NCBI RefSeq assembly: GCF_011742925.1
Contig: NZ_WAEL01000002.1
Coordinates: forward strand, 682,001 to 746,000
Source: Fibrivirga algicola
GTDB taxonomy: Bacteria; Bacteroidota; Bacteroidia; Cytophagales; Spirosomataceae
Reading direction: 5' to 3'
Length of the DNA: 64,000 nucleotides
Below, piece after piece: positions 1-9,193 of the stretch. Numbering within the stretch: the stretch's first letter is position 1; every line of letters starts with the position of its first letter. Position numbers and translations under genes: made by a program. The notes below the pieces were generated by a model. The model did no database searches and was not told the DNA's origin. It worked only from the letters and a program-made list of their open reading frames with translations.

Positions 1-937
1 TCGATTCTTCCGCACCCGGATCTTCCGTCACGTACAGGCCGGGAATACCAATGGCACCACCCGCGCGGGCAATTTCCATCAGTGAGTTCAGCACAGCGGC
101 GGGCACTTCTTTCTGAACCTGTCCACCATGCCCCCGCGCTTCAAAACCAACGCAGTCAACGGCGCAGTCAACTTCGGGAACGCCCAAAATCTGAGCAATC
201 TGGTCGGCCAATGATGCATCTTCGTTTAGATCGACGGTTTCGCAGCCAATCGATCGGGCGTGAGCCAGACGTGCTTTGTTCATGTCGCCCACGATGACTA
301 CCGCCGCTCCCAGCAATTGCGCCGAGGCCGCTGCTGCCATACCGACCGGACCAGCTCCGGCAATATAGACCGTAGTTCCTGGGCCAACACCCGCTTTGAC
401 GGCACCGTGGAAACCCGTCGGAAAAATATCGCTCAACATGGTCAGGTCACGGATTTTAGCCATCGCCTGCTCTCTGTCTGGGAAACGCAATAGGTTGAAA
501 TCAGCGTACGGCACCATCACATATTCGGCCTGACCGCCAATCCAGCCGCCCATGTCGACGTACCCGTAGGCACCGCCAGCGCGAGAATCATTGACGTTCA
601 GACAGATGCCCGTTTGTTGCTCCTTACAGGTACGGCACCGGCCGCAGGCTACATTGAACGGAACCGAAACAATGTCGCCAATATCGAGAAACTCAACGTC
701 AGCCCCCTTTTCAATCACCTCGCCCGTTATTTCATGGCCAAGAATCAGCCCCGGCTCAGCCGTTGTGCGGCCACGGACCATGTGCTGGTCGCTGCCACAG
801 ATATTGGTTGAAATCACTTTAAGTATTACCCCATGGCCAATTTTCTTGCCTTTGGGGTTTGCCAGCTCGGGGAAGTCGATGTTCTGTACTTCTACGTTGC
901 CCGGGCCGGTATACACGACACCACGGTTACTCGCCAT
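1..937 (-). CDS. fdhA: Glutathione-independent formaldehyde dehydrogenase (3' end beyond window)
   Basis: This is a zinc-dependent medium-chain dehydrogenase that oxidises formaldehyde with NAD without needing glutathione. About 312 residues are visible, and the C-terminal quarter runs off the left edge. It starts at an ATG (937-935) with MASNRGVVY, the typical N-terminus of the Pseudomonas FdhA family. Visible signatures are NICGSDQH (C47, catalytic zinc) with LGHE (H68), the structural-zinc cysteine cluster in ACGRCRTCKEQQTGIC, and the Rossmann motif GAGPVG followed by VIVGD. The segment GIPGLYVTEDPGA near the edge is also characteristic of this family rather than of generic alcohol dehydrogenases. 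It lies about 100 bases downstream of the GlcG/HbpS gene on the same strand, so co-transcription is likely. Formaldehyde dismutase is the main alternative for this family. Confidence 0.92.
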   Translation of the reverse strand, partial: MASNRGVVYTGPGNVEVQNIDFPELANPKGKKIGHGVILKVISTNICGSDQHMVRGRTTAEPGLILGHEITGEVIEKGADVEFLDIGDIVSVPFNVACGRCRTCKEQQTGICLNVNDSRAGGAYGYVDMGGWIGGQAEYVMVPYADFNLLRFPDREQAMAKIRDLTMLSDIFPTGFHGAVKAGVGPGTTVYIAGAGPVGMAAAASAQLLGAAVVIVGDMNKARLAHARSIGCETVDLNEDASLADQIAQILGVPEVDCAVDCVGFEARGHGGQVQKEVPAAVLNSLMEIARAGGAIGIPGLYVTEDPGAEES

Positions 938-1038
938 ACTGATCTGCAGTTTTGTACTGTGACGTAAAATCGATTATCAACTTGGTGTGGTTATTCGGTT
1001 TGCCCTGCTACCCGAAGTAACTGGAGCAACCGAAAAGA

Positions 1039-1440
1039 CTACTGAAGTGCGTCGACCCCGGCCTGAGCCACTATATGGTCATTCTCGACAGTGCTGCCCG
1101 ATACACCGATACCACCAATCACCTCACCGTTGGCCCCCTTGATGGGAATACCACCGGGGAACGTGATTAGACCACCGTTCGAGTGTTCGATGTTGAAGAG
1201 CGAACCGCCTGGCTGTGAGGCTTGTCCCAGGTCGCCCGTATTCATATCGAAGAAGCGGGCCGTTTTTGCTTTCTTGATCGAAATATCGACCGAGCCCAGC
1301 CACGCACCATCCTGACGGGCGAAAGCAACCAGATTGGCGCCCGCATCAACAACGGCAATGTTCATTTTCAGGCCCAATTCGGTTGATTTGGCTTTGGCAG
1401 CTGCGATCAATCCTTCAGCCTGTTCTAGTGTGATTCCCAT
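1039..1440 (-). CDS. GlcG/HbpS family protein (DUF336)
   Basis: A 133-residue single-domain protein of the GlcG/HbpS family (Haem_degrading, formerly DUF336). The opening [19 protein letters not shown], the core [22 protein letters not shown] and the glycine-rich end [19 protein letters not shown] are diagnostic. Members bind haem or small ligands, and many sit beside oxidoreductase genes with no settled biochemical role. There is no signal peptide, so it should be cytoplasmic. It is directly upstream of fdhA on the same strand with a roughly 100-base gap, which suggests an accessory or sensing role in the same operon; that role is an inference. No clear TAnnTTTG promoter box was found upstream. 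Confidence 0.88.
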   Translation of the reverse strand: MGITLEQAEGLIAAAKAKSTELGLKMNIAVVDAGANLVAFARQDGAWLGSVDISIKKAKTARFFDMNTGDLGQASQPGGSLFNIEHSNGGLITFPGGIPIKGANGEVIGGIGVSGSTVENDHIVAQAGVDALQ

Positions 1441-1581
1441 GTTCTGTAACAGAGTTAGGTTAAAACCAATTAACCCTATAGACCATACTATGTTTTTAGT
1501 GACCCAGCGATTGAGCGTAGTTAGTAGTGGCCTTTACCCTAGTCCTGGACTTTGACGAACATATTTCCCCCGAATGGCTGT

Positions 1582-1589
1582 TACTTTTG
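1582..1589 (+). promoter_or_regulatory. Bacteroidota -7 box (TACTTTTG) for nuoD
   Basis: TACTTTTG matches the TAnnTTTG consensus of the Bacteroidota primary sigma factor. It ends only seven bases before the nuoD ATG at 1597, so a transcript starting at the usual distance would have little or no leader. A TTTG upstream is 27 bases away, longer than the usual 19-21, so the -33 element is weak or absent. Confidence 0.5.
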
Positions 1590-1596
1590 CACAGCC

Positions 1597-2832
1597 ATGA
1601 TCACAGAACAACCACTTGAATCCCGCATTCAGTACGAATACAGCCCCGGCCATTTTAAGGCGTCGGAGCCGAACGTGTATGATCCGGAACAACTCGGTGA
1701 AGGTGAACTGATTCTGAACATGGGGCCGCAGCACCCCAGCACCCACGGTGTGTTGCGGCTCGAGATTGTTACCAGCGGTGAAATCGTGACCGACGTGGTA
1801 CCGCACCTCGGCTACCTGCACCGCTGCTTCGAGGCCCACACGCAGAACGTGCCGTTCAATCAGGGTATTCCGTTTGTCGATCGGCTCGATTACCTGGCGG
1901 CGATGAACGGCGAGCACATCTGGGCAATGGCTGTAGAACGGATGCTGGGTATTGAAAACGACATTCCGAAGCGGACCGAGTACATACGCGTGCTGGTGGC
2001 CGAACTGAACCGCATTGCCTCGCATTTTGTGGCAATTGGTACATATGGACTTGATATTGGTGCGTTTACGCCCTTCCTCTGGCTTATGCGCGACCGGGAA
2101 CACATACAGCGGTTGCTGGAATGGGTAAGCGGTGCCCGCATGCTCTACAACTATATCTGGATCGGCGGCCTGTTCTATGACCTGCCCGTTGGTTTCGAAG
2201 AACGGTGCCGCGAGTTTGTCACGTACCTGAAACCCAAGCTGGTTGAATTACAGGATGTGCTAATCGATAACGAGATATTTCGTAAACGGACCGGCAACGT
2301 AGGCGTGTTACCTCTGGCTGTGGCGATCGATTACGGATGTACTGGCCCTGTACTTCGTGGCTCGGGCCTGCGCTATGACCTGCGCCGGGTTGATGCGTAT
2401 TCGGTTTATCCTGAACTGGATTTCGAGATTCCGATCGGTACTGGACAGGCGGGCGCAGTAGGCGATTGCTGGGACCGGAACTACGTACGCGTTCGCGAGT
2501 GCTGGGAGTCGGTTCGCATCATTGAGCAGTGCCTTGACCGGCTAACCACCGATCATAAGCGCACGCCGGACTACAATCCGCAGGCGATGGTCCCGAAAAA
2601 AATCCGGCCCAAAGCAGGAGACTATTATTTCCGGGGCGAAAGCGCGAAGGGTGAACTTGGGTTCTTTTTCCGGACCGATGGCCGGTCTGATATTCCGGTG
2701 CGTTCGCACTGTCGGTCGTGCTCATTTCATAACCTGTCAGTCATTTCTGAAATAAGTCGGGGCGGCATGCTGGCCGATTTGGTGGCCGTTATCGGTTCAC
2801 TCGATCTGGTGATGGGCGAGGTAGACCGGTAG
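1597..2832 (+). CDS. nuoD: NADH-quinone oxidoreductase subunit D
   Basis: This 411-residue protein is the 49-kDa subunit of respiratory complex I, which with NuoB lines the quinone-binding pocket on the peripheral arm. The family signature MGPQHPSTHG is at residues 42-51. Other hallmarks are the HLGYLHRCFE block, the RIASHFVAIGTYGLDIGAFT block and the C-terminal end with GGMLADLVAVIGSLDLVMGEVDR split over the final residues. I chose the ATG at 1597 over an in-frame start at 1552 because family members begin here and a TAnnTTTG box immediately precedes it. No other nuo gene lies in the window: the neighbours are convergent or unrelated. It is therefore either part of a scattered complex or an extra copy. 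Confidence 0.93.
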   Translation: MITEQPLESRIQYEYSPGHFKASEPNVYDPEQLGEGELILNMGPQHPSTHGVLRLEIVTSGEIVTDVVPHLGYLHRCFEAHTQNVPFNQGIPFVDRLDYLAAMNGEHIWAMAVERMLGIENDIPKRTEYIRVLVAELNRIASHFVAIGTYGLDIGAFTPFLWLMRDREHIQRLLEWVSGARMLYNYIWIGGLFYDLPVGFEERCREFVTYLKPKLVELQDVLIDNEIFRKRTGNVGVLPLAVAIDYGCTGPVLRGSGLRYDLRRVDAYSVYPELDFEIPIGTGQAGAVGDCWDRNYVRVRECWESVRIIEQCLDRLTTDHKRTPDYNPQAMVPKKIRPKAGDYYFRGESAKGELGFFFRTDGRSDIPVRSHCRSCSFHNLSVISEISRGGMLADLVAVIGSLDLVMGEVDR

Positions 2833-2849
2833 CCATTTTACGGCACCAC

Positions 2850-4325
2850 TCACACCTTCACTTTCCCGCTTATAGTCTGGGTCAGTTCAGGCGTTTCGGT
2901 CTCCAGCGGAACGGTCACGACAATACGTGTACCCATGTTGGGTTGCGATAACAACCGCAGAACGCCGTTCATCAGGCGAGCGCGCTGACGCATGTTGTGC
3001 AACCCCTGTCCGTTCACAACGGCATCGCCCTGAGCAGGCCCTACTCCACGACCATTGTCGCTGATAGCCAACAGCAGGCGGTTTTCACGAACACGGAGTT
3101 CGATATCAACATAGCTTGCTTCAGCGTGTTTGATGGCATTGGTGAGCGCTTCCTGGGCAATTCGGTACAAACCGATTTCCAGGCTAGGATGCAGGCGGGT
3201 ATCGGCTCCTTGTGAGAGTACACGGATGGTTAAACCCGACTGCTGGGCTGATTGCTCAGCCACGTAACGGAGGGCTGGTTCGAGGCCAAAATCGCTCAAA
3301 ACGGGCGGCATCAGGTTGTTCGACACATGGCGTGTTTCCTGAATGATCTTAACCACTAGCCCTTTCAAACTGGCGTAGGTACGTTGTTCATTATCAGGAA
3401 GCAAATGGGCCGAGCGCAGGTTTTCAGCCAGCAATTTCAGGCCAGTCAACATTTGCCCGATACCGTCGTGCAAATCACGCGAGAGGCGCCGACGCTCTTC
3501 TTCCTGTCCCTGTACCAGCGATGCCATCCGAATACGCTGTTCACTCAGTTGCTGCTGGTGCCGCAATCCTGATTCGCGCAGAAGCTGTTGCTGCGTCTGT
3601 TGAAGGGTCATGTTTGTTTCTAGCAGCGCTTCAGTTGCCTGTTCAGCCTGCTGACGAGCCGCGATAAGCTGCGTAAATGTAATGCGTAGCGTTTGCACTA
3701 CTGGGTGAAAAATCAGAAGCGCTTCGAGCAATAAAATCAGAAGCGTAATGACCATCAATACTCGCTCTATACCCCGCAAAACCTCGATCTTCTGTTGCGC
3801 CTCCCGCTGATATTGCCTTACAATTGCGTCCATCTGGTTAAGAAACTGCCGCTCGTGAGCTAACACGGCATCTACCGACTGCCGTCGCTCGGCGACTGTC
3901 AGTGTTGGCTGTTCCAGCAGATAGTGTGTTTCAATCCGGATGGTTTCGAAGTGCGGCTGTATCTTCCTGAACATCGCGTTAATGGTGTCACTATTCACCT
4001 GCGTCCTGTTCAGTTCCACCAGATTACCCGTTCGAAGCTCACGGTGATAATGTTCCCAACTGGCCAACACCTGAGTTAACTCGGCAACTACTTCATGATG
4101 ATTGGCCAATGCAGCCTCCGTCGTCAGCAACAGCACGTCTTTAACAATCGTTTGGCTCTGAAAGCGTTGTCGACCCGCATAATTCACGAGCCAGGAGTCG
4201 TTCTCCTGATCGTTCAGTTGGCGTTGTACCAGCACTTGGCCCCAGATAGTCAGGCCTGCCACAAGTGATAGTGCGAACAAATAACGATAGGTGAGCGAGT
4301 GTGTGGGCATAGGCAACAGCTTCAT
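2850..4325 (-). CDS. NarX-like sensor histidine kinase (HisKA_3)
   Basis: A 491-residue membrane histidine kinase of the NarL/LuxR-partner type. From the ATG at 4325 it shows a first membrane helix at about 13-33 and a periplasmic region starting NYAGRQRFQSQ, the PilJ/type IV pilus chemoreceptor-like N-domain of NarX sensors. A second helix is at about 189-206. A coiled coil rich in Q and E leads to the HisKA_3 phosphoacceptor EEERRRLSRDLHDGIGQ, with H286. A HATPase_c domain follows, with EALTNAIKHA as N-box and SDNGRG and GQGLHNMRQRA as G-boxes. No response regulator is adjacent, so it is an orphan here. It converges with nuoD with a 17-base gap. The ligand is unknown; the PilJ domain alone does not prove nitrate sensing. 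Confidence 0.87.
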   Translation of the reverse strand: MKLLPMPTHSLTYRYLFALSLVAGLTIWGQVLVQRQLNDQENDSWLVNYAGRQRFQSQTIVKDVLLLTTEAALANHHEVVAELTQVLASWEHYHRELRTGNLVELNRTQVNSDTINAMFRKIQPHFETIRIETHYLLEQPTLTVAERRQSVDAVLAHERQFLNQMDAIVRQYQREAQQKIEVLRGIERVLMVITLLILLLEALLIFHPVVQTLRITFTQLIAARQQAEQATEALLETNMTLQQTQQQLLRESGLRHQQQLSEQRIRMASLVQGQEEERRRLSRDLHDGIGQMLTGLKLLAENLRSAHLLPDNEQRTYASLKGLVVKIIQETRHVSNNLMPPVLSDFGLEPALRYVAEQSAQQSGLTIRVLSQGADTRLHPSLEIGLYRIAQEALTNAIKHAEASYVDIELRVRENRLLLAISDNGRGVGPAQGDAVVNGQGLHNMRQRARLMNGVLRLLSQPNMGTRIVVTVPLETETPELTQTISGKVKV

Positions 4326-4998
4326 TGATAAGCTAATATACGGAGCCTGATCCTGTTTCCCTATGTGTTCATAAGGCCGCACAACCAAAACAAACCTGCC
4401 GGACCATTCCTACATGTACTACTCAAGAGAATAGTCTATCGATTAACTACACTTTGTCATCATAATGACTCTGCATTGATCGCCTACAATCAAACTTTAA
4501 AATGTTCTACAAAAACTACATATTATTCGAAAAAGGACGATTATTAGCGAGTATGATCGGCTACTCACGCATCGAGGCTAATCGAATCAGTCTGGTGAAC
4601 CCCAAATTGATTAGTGAAGACCTGACAAGAAAAAGGCTAATATGTATAGTGACTAGTAAACATTTACCACTCCTTTGCTTGGCTGTACCCTGTCAGTTAG
4701 TTGTGTAGTCGCCAGGATTTTTGCCTTATTTTTAATCTCCTGACTGCTCCAGGCCTGGCCAACAGGCAGCTACCAGTTGCAATTACCCGTCTCCAGCAAC
4801 GTTGACCCTACTCGAATCAGACAGCACCAAAAGCAATAAGCAACCAGCTTAGTAAAGCAGTAAGAAAGCAGCCTAATCGCATTCTTGCAGTAGCTTTACA
4901 GTGCTATAATGTATAGCTACCTGCCACAGTTAGCCACCACGAACCGGCCAACCGTCATGGGCCAATTTAGCCGGTTTATTTTTCGTTTATCAGTAACT
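4326..4998. other. Divergent intergenic region, no convincing gene
   Basis: This 673-base gap separates the divergent kinase and DUF1080 genes and is richer in A+T than its surroundings. Short open frames exist on the plus strand but have no start context or recognisable sequence, so I treat it as promoter and leader DNA for both neighbours. I found no perfect TAnnTTTG box; TAGCTTTA near 4893 is the nearest match for the plus-strand gene. No RNA gene or strong hairpin was seen. Confidence 0.5.
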
Positions 4999-6888
4999 AT
5001 GCCGTATCGTTTTTTTCTACTTCTAACAACTTTTCTGCCCTGGACGATTGATTCGTCGGCGCAGCGAAATGAGATCCCTTTTCAACAGATCGATCTTCAG
5101 AACTTGTCGGCGTTTAAGCCAACGAGCAGCAACTGGAAGGTGGTCAGTGACGTTTTTTACGACCTCAATACGGCTGGCAAAGGAAGTACCAAAGCCGGTA
5201 CAGGTATTGCCGTCAACGCATTGTCGACGAAGGACAACGGACACCTGTTCACCACGATGGAACATGGTGACGTGCAACTGGAGCTGGACTTCATGATGGA
5301 AAAAGGCGCTAACTCGGGCATTTACCTACAGGGGCGCTATGAAGTGCAGTTGTTTGACAGTTGGGGCGTTAAAAGCCCAAAATCAAGCGACTGCGGAGCC
5401 ATTTACGAACGCTGGGACGAAAGCCGCCCCGACGGTCGGAAAGGGTACGAAGGCCACCCACCAGCGCAGAACGTGAGCAAAGCACCTGGCTTGTGGCAAC
5501 ACCTGTCGGTTACCTTCCGGGCACCCCGTTTCAATAGCAGCGGGCAGAAAATTGCCAATGCGCGCTTTCTGAAGGTTGTTCAGAATGGGGTTGTTGTACA
5601 GGAAAACGTAGAAGTGACCGGCCCTACCCGTGCCGCAGCCTTCACCGACGAAAAGCCAATCGGCCCGCTGATGATTCAGGGCGACCACGGGGCCGTGGCT
5701 ATCCGGAACATCCGCTACAAAGCCTACGGTACCGAACCGGTAACGCTCACCAACATGACGCTGAAAGCCTACGAGGGCCGCTTCAAATCGGTGGAGGATA
5801 TGGCAACCATGACCCCGAAACGGGAAATGGCCATCGACTTGCTCGCTCACCAGGCCCCCGGCAACCGCGATAAATTCGGCGGCGTCATCACCGGCACGAT
5901 CCACATTCCCCGCACGGGCCAATACCTGATCGACCTGAATCTGGCCTGGGTTCCGGCCGACACCGACCCCAACAACCCAAACGGGTCAGGCCAACTGACC
6001 ATTGCTAACAAACCGGTGTTTACCATCACGGGCAAAAACGGCGGCACGGCTTCGGCCATGGTTTCGCTCGAAGCTGGTGACCACCCACTTACGCTGGCAT
6101 ACTTCAAAAATTTCGGTCTGTGGTATGCCCGTACCAACGACATTACCCTCTCGCTCGAAGGCCCCGGCGTGCAGTACACCACGCTGAATCCAGTTATTCT
6201 GGCGCAGGACCCCGTTGGCGAAATTGCTTTACTAGCCAAAAATGAGCCAGTCATGCAGCGTGGTTTCGTAAACTATAAAGGTGCCAAACGTACCCACACG
6301 ATCTCGGTGGGTGAGCCGGGTGAAGCCAACTACAGCGTCGATCTGAGCAAAGGTGAATTTCTGCAAGTCTGGCGGGGCAACTTCCTCGAAACAACGCCTA
6401 TGTGGTACGGCCGCGGCGAAACGCAGTTATCCGTGCCGCTGGGTAGCGTTATTGACATGGCAGGCAAACCATCCATTACGATCCTGGCTAATCAAAACGC
6501 AGCCTGGCCCGACTCCAACGCCACGTATACCAATCAGGGGTACGACCTCGATAAAGCGGGCCGGCCTGTGTTCAAGTACGCCATTGGCACCGCCAGTGTC
6601 CGCGAATCATTTGCTACGCAGGACGAAGGCCGGCGGTTATCGCATTCGTTCACAGTGGGTATGGGTCAAGAGAAAGGGCAGTTCTGGTGCCGTGTAGCCG
6701 AGGGCAGCAGCATTACGCAGCTTGCCAACGGCTTGTACGCCATCAACGATAAGCAGTACCTGATTGAACTGCCAACAGGCGAGAAACCCCTTGTTCGCAC
6801 CACACCGCAACGTACCCAGGAAATGCTCATTCCCGTAAAAGCTACGGCCGGAGCTACCGGTACCGCTACGTATTCAATTATCTGGTAA
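4999..6888 (+). CDS. Exported DUF1080 (3-keto-disaccharide hydrolase-like) protein
   Basis: A 629-residue exported protein. The ATG at 4999 gives a clean signal peptide, MPYRFFLLLTTFLPWTIDSSAQ; an in-frame start at 4909 would place 30 extra residues before it. Residues 25 to about 240 form a DUF1080 domain (concanavalin-like fold), with characteristic blocks ELDFMMEKGANSGIYLQGRYEVQ, LWQHLSVTFRAPRF and IMIQGDHGAVAIRNI-like text near 5680-5715. The middle of the protein resembles a PA14/carbohydrate-binding module, and the C-terminal third is not recognised. DUF1080 proteins of Bacteroidota include hydrolases of 3-keto glycosides. It is followed after 80 bases by a propeller/cupredoxin protein on the same strand, so the two probably act together on oxidised sugars outside the cytoplasm; that link is an inference. 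Confidence 0.8.
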   Translation: MPYRFFLLLTTFLPWTIDSSAQRNEIPFQQIDLQNLSAFKPTSSNWKVVSDVFYDLNTAGKGSTKAGTGIAVNALSTKDNGHLFTTMEHGDVQLELDFMMEKGANSGIYLQGRYEVQLFDSWGVKSPKSSDCGAIYERWDESRPDGRKGYEGHPPAQNVSKAPGLWQHLSVTFRAPRFNSSGQKIANARFLKVVQNGVVVQENVEVTGPTRAAAFTDEKPIGPLMIQGDHGAVAIRNIRYKAYGTEPVTLTNMTLKAYEGRFKSVEDMATMTPKREMAIDLLAHQAPGNRDKFGGVITGTIHIPRTGQYLIDLNLAWVPADTDPNNPNGSGQLTIANKPVFTITGKNGGTASAMVSLEAGDHPLTLAYFKNFGLWYARTNDITLSLEGPGVQYTTLNPVILAQDPVGEIALLAKNEPVMQRGFVNYKGAKRTHTISVGEPGEANYSVDLSKGEFLQVWRGNFLETTPMWYGRGETQLSVPLGSVIDMAGKPSITILANQNAAWPDSNATYTNQGYDLDKAGRPVFKYAIGTASVRESFATQDEGRRLSHSFTVGMGQEKGQFWCRVAEGSSITQLANGLYAINDKQYLIELPTGEKPLVRTTPQRTQEMLIPVKATAGATGTATYSIIW

Positions 6889-6968
6889 ATACCCCCAACC
6901 CTTTAAAGGGGCTTCTGTGCTGCTACTCTCTGCCGCGAAGCTTTGGCTACCTTTAATGAGTTTGAGGT

Positions 6969-9164
6969 ATGCGCAAACGACCGTATACTCTTATGAAAAT
7001 CAAACAGTTTAACCTATACAACCTGGCCCAGCGTACGCTCATCGCGGCGGCACTTATCAGTGCCAGCCAGCTACCGGGACAGGCCCAGATTCAATCGAAA
7101 GACGGCAAGCCGGTCAGTTCGAGCAGTAAGCAACCTGCCCCCGCCCCCAAAGGGCTGGCGAAACCGGAAGTCGACCCCGAGCGCGAAGACGATTTTTACA
7201 AGATCATTTCCTTACCCGTCCCTGAAGATGTGATTCTGGAAGTGGGCGGTATGGCTACCCTGCCCGACGGCAACCTGGCCGTTTGTACACGCCGGGGTGA
7301 GGTCTGGATCGTGTCGAACCCGTACATCAGCGGCTCGGCGCGGCCCACCTACAAACGGTTCGCGCAGGGCCTGCACGAGCCGCTGGGACTGGCCTACAAA
7401 GACGGTGACATCTACGTAACCCAGCGCAGCGAAGTAACCCGGCTGCGCGACACCGATCAGGACGGTCGGGCCGATTCCTACGATAAAGTATATTCATGGC
7501 CATTATCGGGCAACTACCACGAGTATTCGTATGGCCCCACATTCTTGCCAAACGGCAATATGCTGGTGACCCTCAACGTGGGCTGGAGCAACAGCCTGGG
7601 CCACGGCGTAAGTCTGGTTCCTTGGCGCGGTTGGACGCTCGAACTCACGCCCGACGGCAAGATGAAGCCCTTTGCGGCGGGTATGCGCTCGCCTGCCGGG
7701 TACGTGATGAACGAAGCCGGTGATTTCTTCTACAGCGAAAACCAGGGCGACTGGGTCGGTTCGGGCCGCATTTCGCAGGTCGAGCGCGGCGACTTTATGG
7801 GTAACGCCGAAAGCCTGCGCTGGACCGGCCTGACCGACTCTCCGCTGACCATCAAACCACAGGACGTACCCAACACCGGCGAACCGCTCTACGATGTATC
7901 GAAACGGTTTACGGCACTCAAGGCACCCGCCGTTTGGTTGCCCCACGGCATTCTCGGTATCTCTACATCGGGCATGATTCCTGACAACACTAAAGGCGGC
8001 TTTGGTCCCTTTGCGGGTCAGCTGTTCGTGGGCGATCAGGGACAAAGCATTCTGTCGCGTGTGGCGCTCGAAAAAGTGAAAGGCGAGTATCAGGGCGTTG
8101 TTTTCCCGTTCCGCGAAGGGTTCTCATCGGGCGTTTTCCGGCTGGTTTGGGGGCACGATGCGTCGATGTTTGTGGGTATGACCAGTCGTGGCTGGTCGTC
8201 GACGGGCAAAGAGCTGTTCAGCCTGCAACGTGTGGTCTGGACTGGTAAAACTCCGTTCGAGATGAAAACCATCCACGCCATGCCCGACGGATTCGAGATC
8301 GAGTTTACCGCCCCCGTCGATGCCCAGATAGCAGCCGATCCGGCTTCGTATAAAGTGACCGGCTTCAACTATAAATACCACGCCACTTACGGCAGTCCGG
8401 TGATCAATCGCGGCGGTTGCCCCATCAAAGGCATCGTGGTTTCGAGCGATGGCCTGAAAGCCCGGCTGGTTGTCGACAGTCTGCGCCTGGGGTACATTCA
8501 CGAAATTACGGCGGCGGGTGTTCGCGCCGCCAACGGCCGGACCCTGTTGCATAACGTGGGCTACTACACGCTGAATAACATTCCCGACGGCGACAAACTA
8601 GCCATGGCCAGCCTGGCCCCTACCCCGGCGCATGACCACAGCATGATGGCGTCAACAGCGTCGCCCCCTGCCCCCGTGGCGAAAACGACGGGCAAGAAAG
8701 CCATGCCAGCCAAAGCAAGTGCTAAACCGGCAACGAAAGCACCCGCAGCAGCTAAGCGCATTACCGACATGCCTGCCGCATGGGGCGGTGATGCCGATTA
8801 TACGATTAACATGGGCACAAAGCCCGGCCTGAAATTCGCACCGGAGCAGTTTCAGGTGAAAGCGGGCAGCAAAGTGCGGGTCGTCTTCAACAACGAAGAC
8901 GATATGCTGCATAACTTCGTGGTAGTAACCCCCGGCTCGGCCATTCAGGTGGGCGAACTGGCCATGAAGCTGGGCCTGGAAGGACAGGAGAAGAACTACA
9001 TCCCGCAAACGGAGAAAGTGCTGAACCATACCAACCTGCTGCAACCCAATACCAACGAAACGATCTACTTCATCGCCCCCAGTAAACCTGGCGAATACAC
9101 CTACGAGTGCACCGTTCCCGGCCACTTTTATGTGATGCAGGGTATTATGAAGGTGGTACCGTAA
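6969..9164 (+). CDS. Sorbosone-dehydrogenase-like beta-propeller with C-terminal cupredoxin
   Basis: A 731-residue exported fusion. A signal peptide ends near the AQAQ cleavage region (LPGQAQ). Residues about 75-410 form a beta-propeller of the L-sorbosone/glucose dehydrogenase type, seen in GGMATLPDGNLAVCTRRGEVW, EPLGLAYKDGDIYVTQ and the calcium-loop-like DTDQDGRAD. An alanine/proline/lysine-rich linker (about 565-605) leads to a blue-copper domain. Its ligands are all visible: H648 (MLHNF), C714 (YECTVPGHF), H719 and M723, the azurin spacing. This implies electron transfer from sugar oxidation or another donor. The start may be the ATG at 6969 or 6993; both precede the same signal peptide. 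It lies 80 bases after the DUF1080 gene and is followed by a hairpin at 9194-9263. Confidence 0.82.
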   Translation: MRKRPYTLMKIKQFNLYNLAQRTLIAAALISASQLPGQAQIQSKDGKPVSSSSKQPAPAPKGLAKPEVDPEREDDFYKIISLPVPEDVILEVGGMATLPDGNLAVCTRRGEVWIVSNPYISGSARPTYKRFAQGLHEPLGLAYKDGDIYVTQRSEVTRLRDTDQDGRADSYDKVYSWPLSGNYHEYSYGPTFLPNGNMLVTLNVGWSNSLGHGVSLVPWRGWTLELTPDGKMKPFAAGMRSPAGYVMNEAGDFFYSENQGDWVGSGRISQVERGDFMGNAESLRWTGLTDSPLTIKPQDVPNTGEPLYDVSKRFTALKAPAVWLPHGILGISTSGMIPDNTKGGFGPFAGQLFVGDQGQSILSRVALEKVKGEYQGVVFPFREGFSSGVFRLVWGHDASMFVGMTSRGWSSTGKELFSLQRVVWTGKTPFEMKTIHAMPDGFEIEFTAPVDAQIAADPASYKVTGFNYKYHATYGSPVINRGGCPIKGIVVSSDGLKARLVVDSLRLGYIHEITAAGVRAANGRTLLHNVGYYTLNNIPDGDKLAMASLAPTPAHDHSMMASTASPPAPVAKTTGKKAMPAKASAKPATKAPAAAKRITDMPAAWGGDADYTINMGTKPGLKFAPEQFQVKAGSKVRVVFNNEDDMLHNFVVVTPGSAIQVGELAMKLGLEGQEKNYIPQTEKVLNHTNLLQPNTNETIYFIAPSKPGEYTYECTVPGHFYVMQGIMKVVP

Positions 9165-9193
9165 GGGAACTCGCTATTTTCTAACAATTAAAG

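Noticed and set aside
82-962. Plus-strand genes in the first kilobase
   Set aside because: They lie opposite a clear fdhA reading frame and have no recognisable sequence.
1534-2103. Minus-strand 189-residue gene
   Set aside because: Antisense to nuoD over its full length; shadow of the GC-rich codon pattern.
4502-4708. Small plus-strand gene of 68 residues
   Set aside because: No promoter, no family, composition of untranslated A+T-rich DNA, in a divergent intergenic region.
5383-6254. Minus-strand frames within the DUF1080 gene
   Set aside because: Antisense to a gene with signal peptide and family domain; no independent support.
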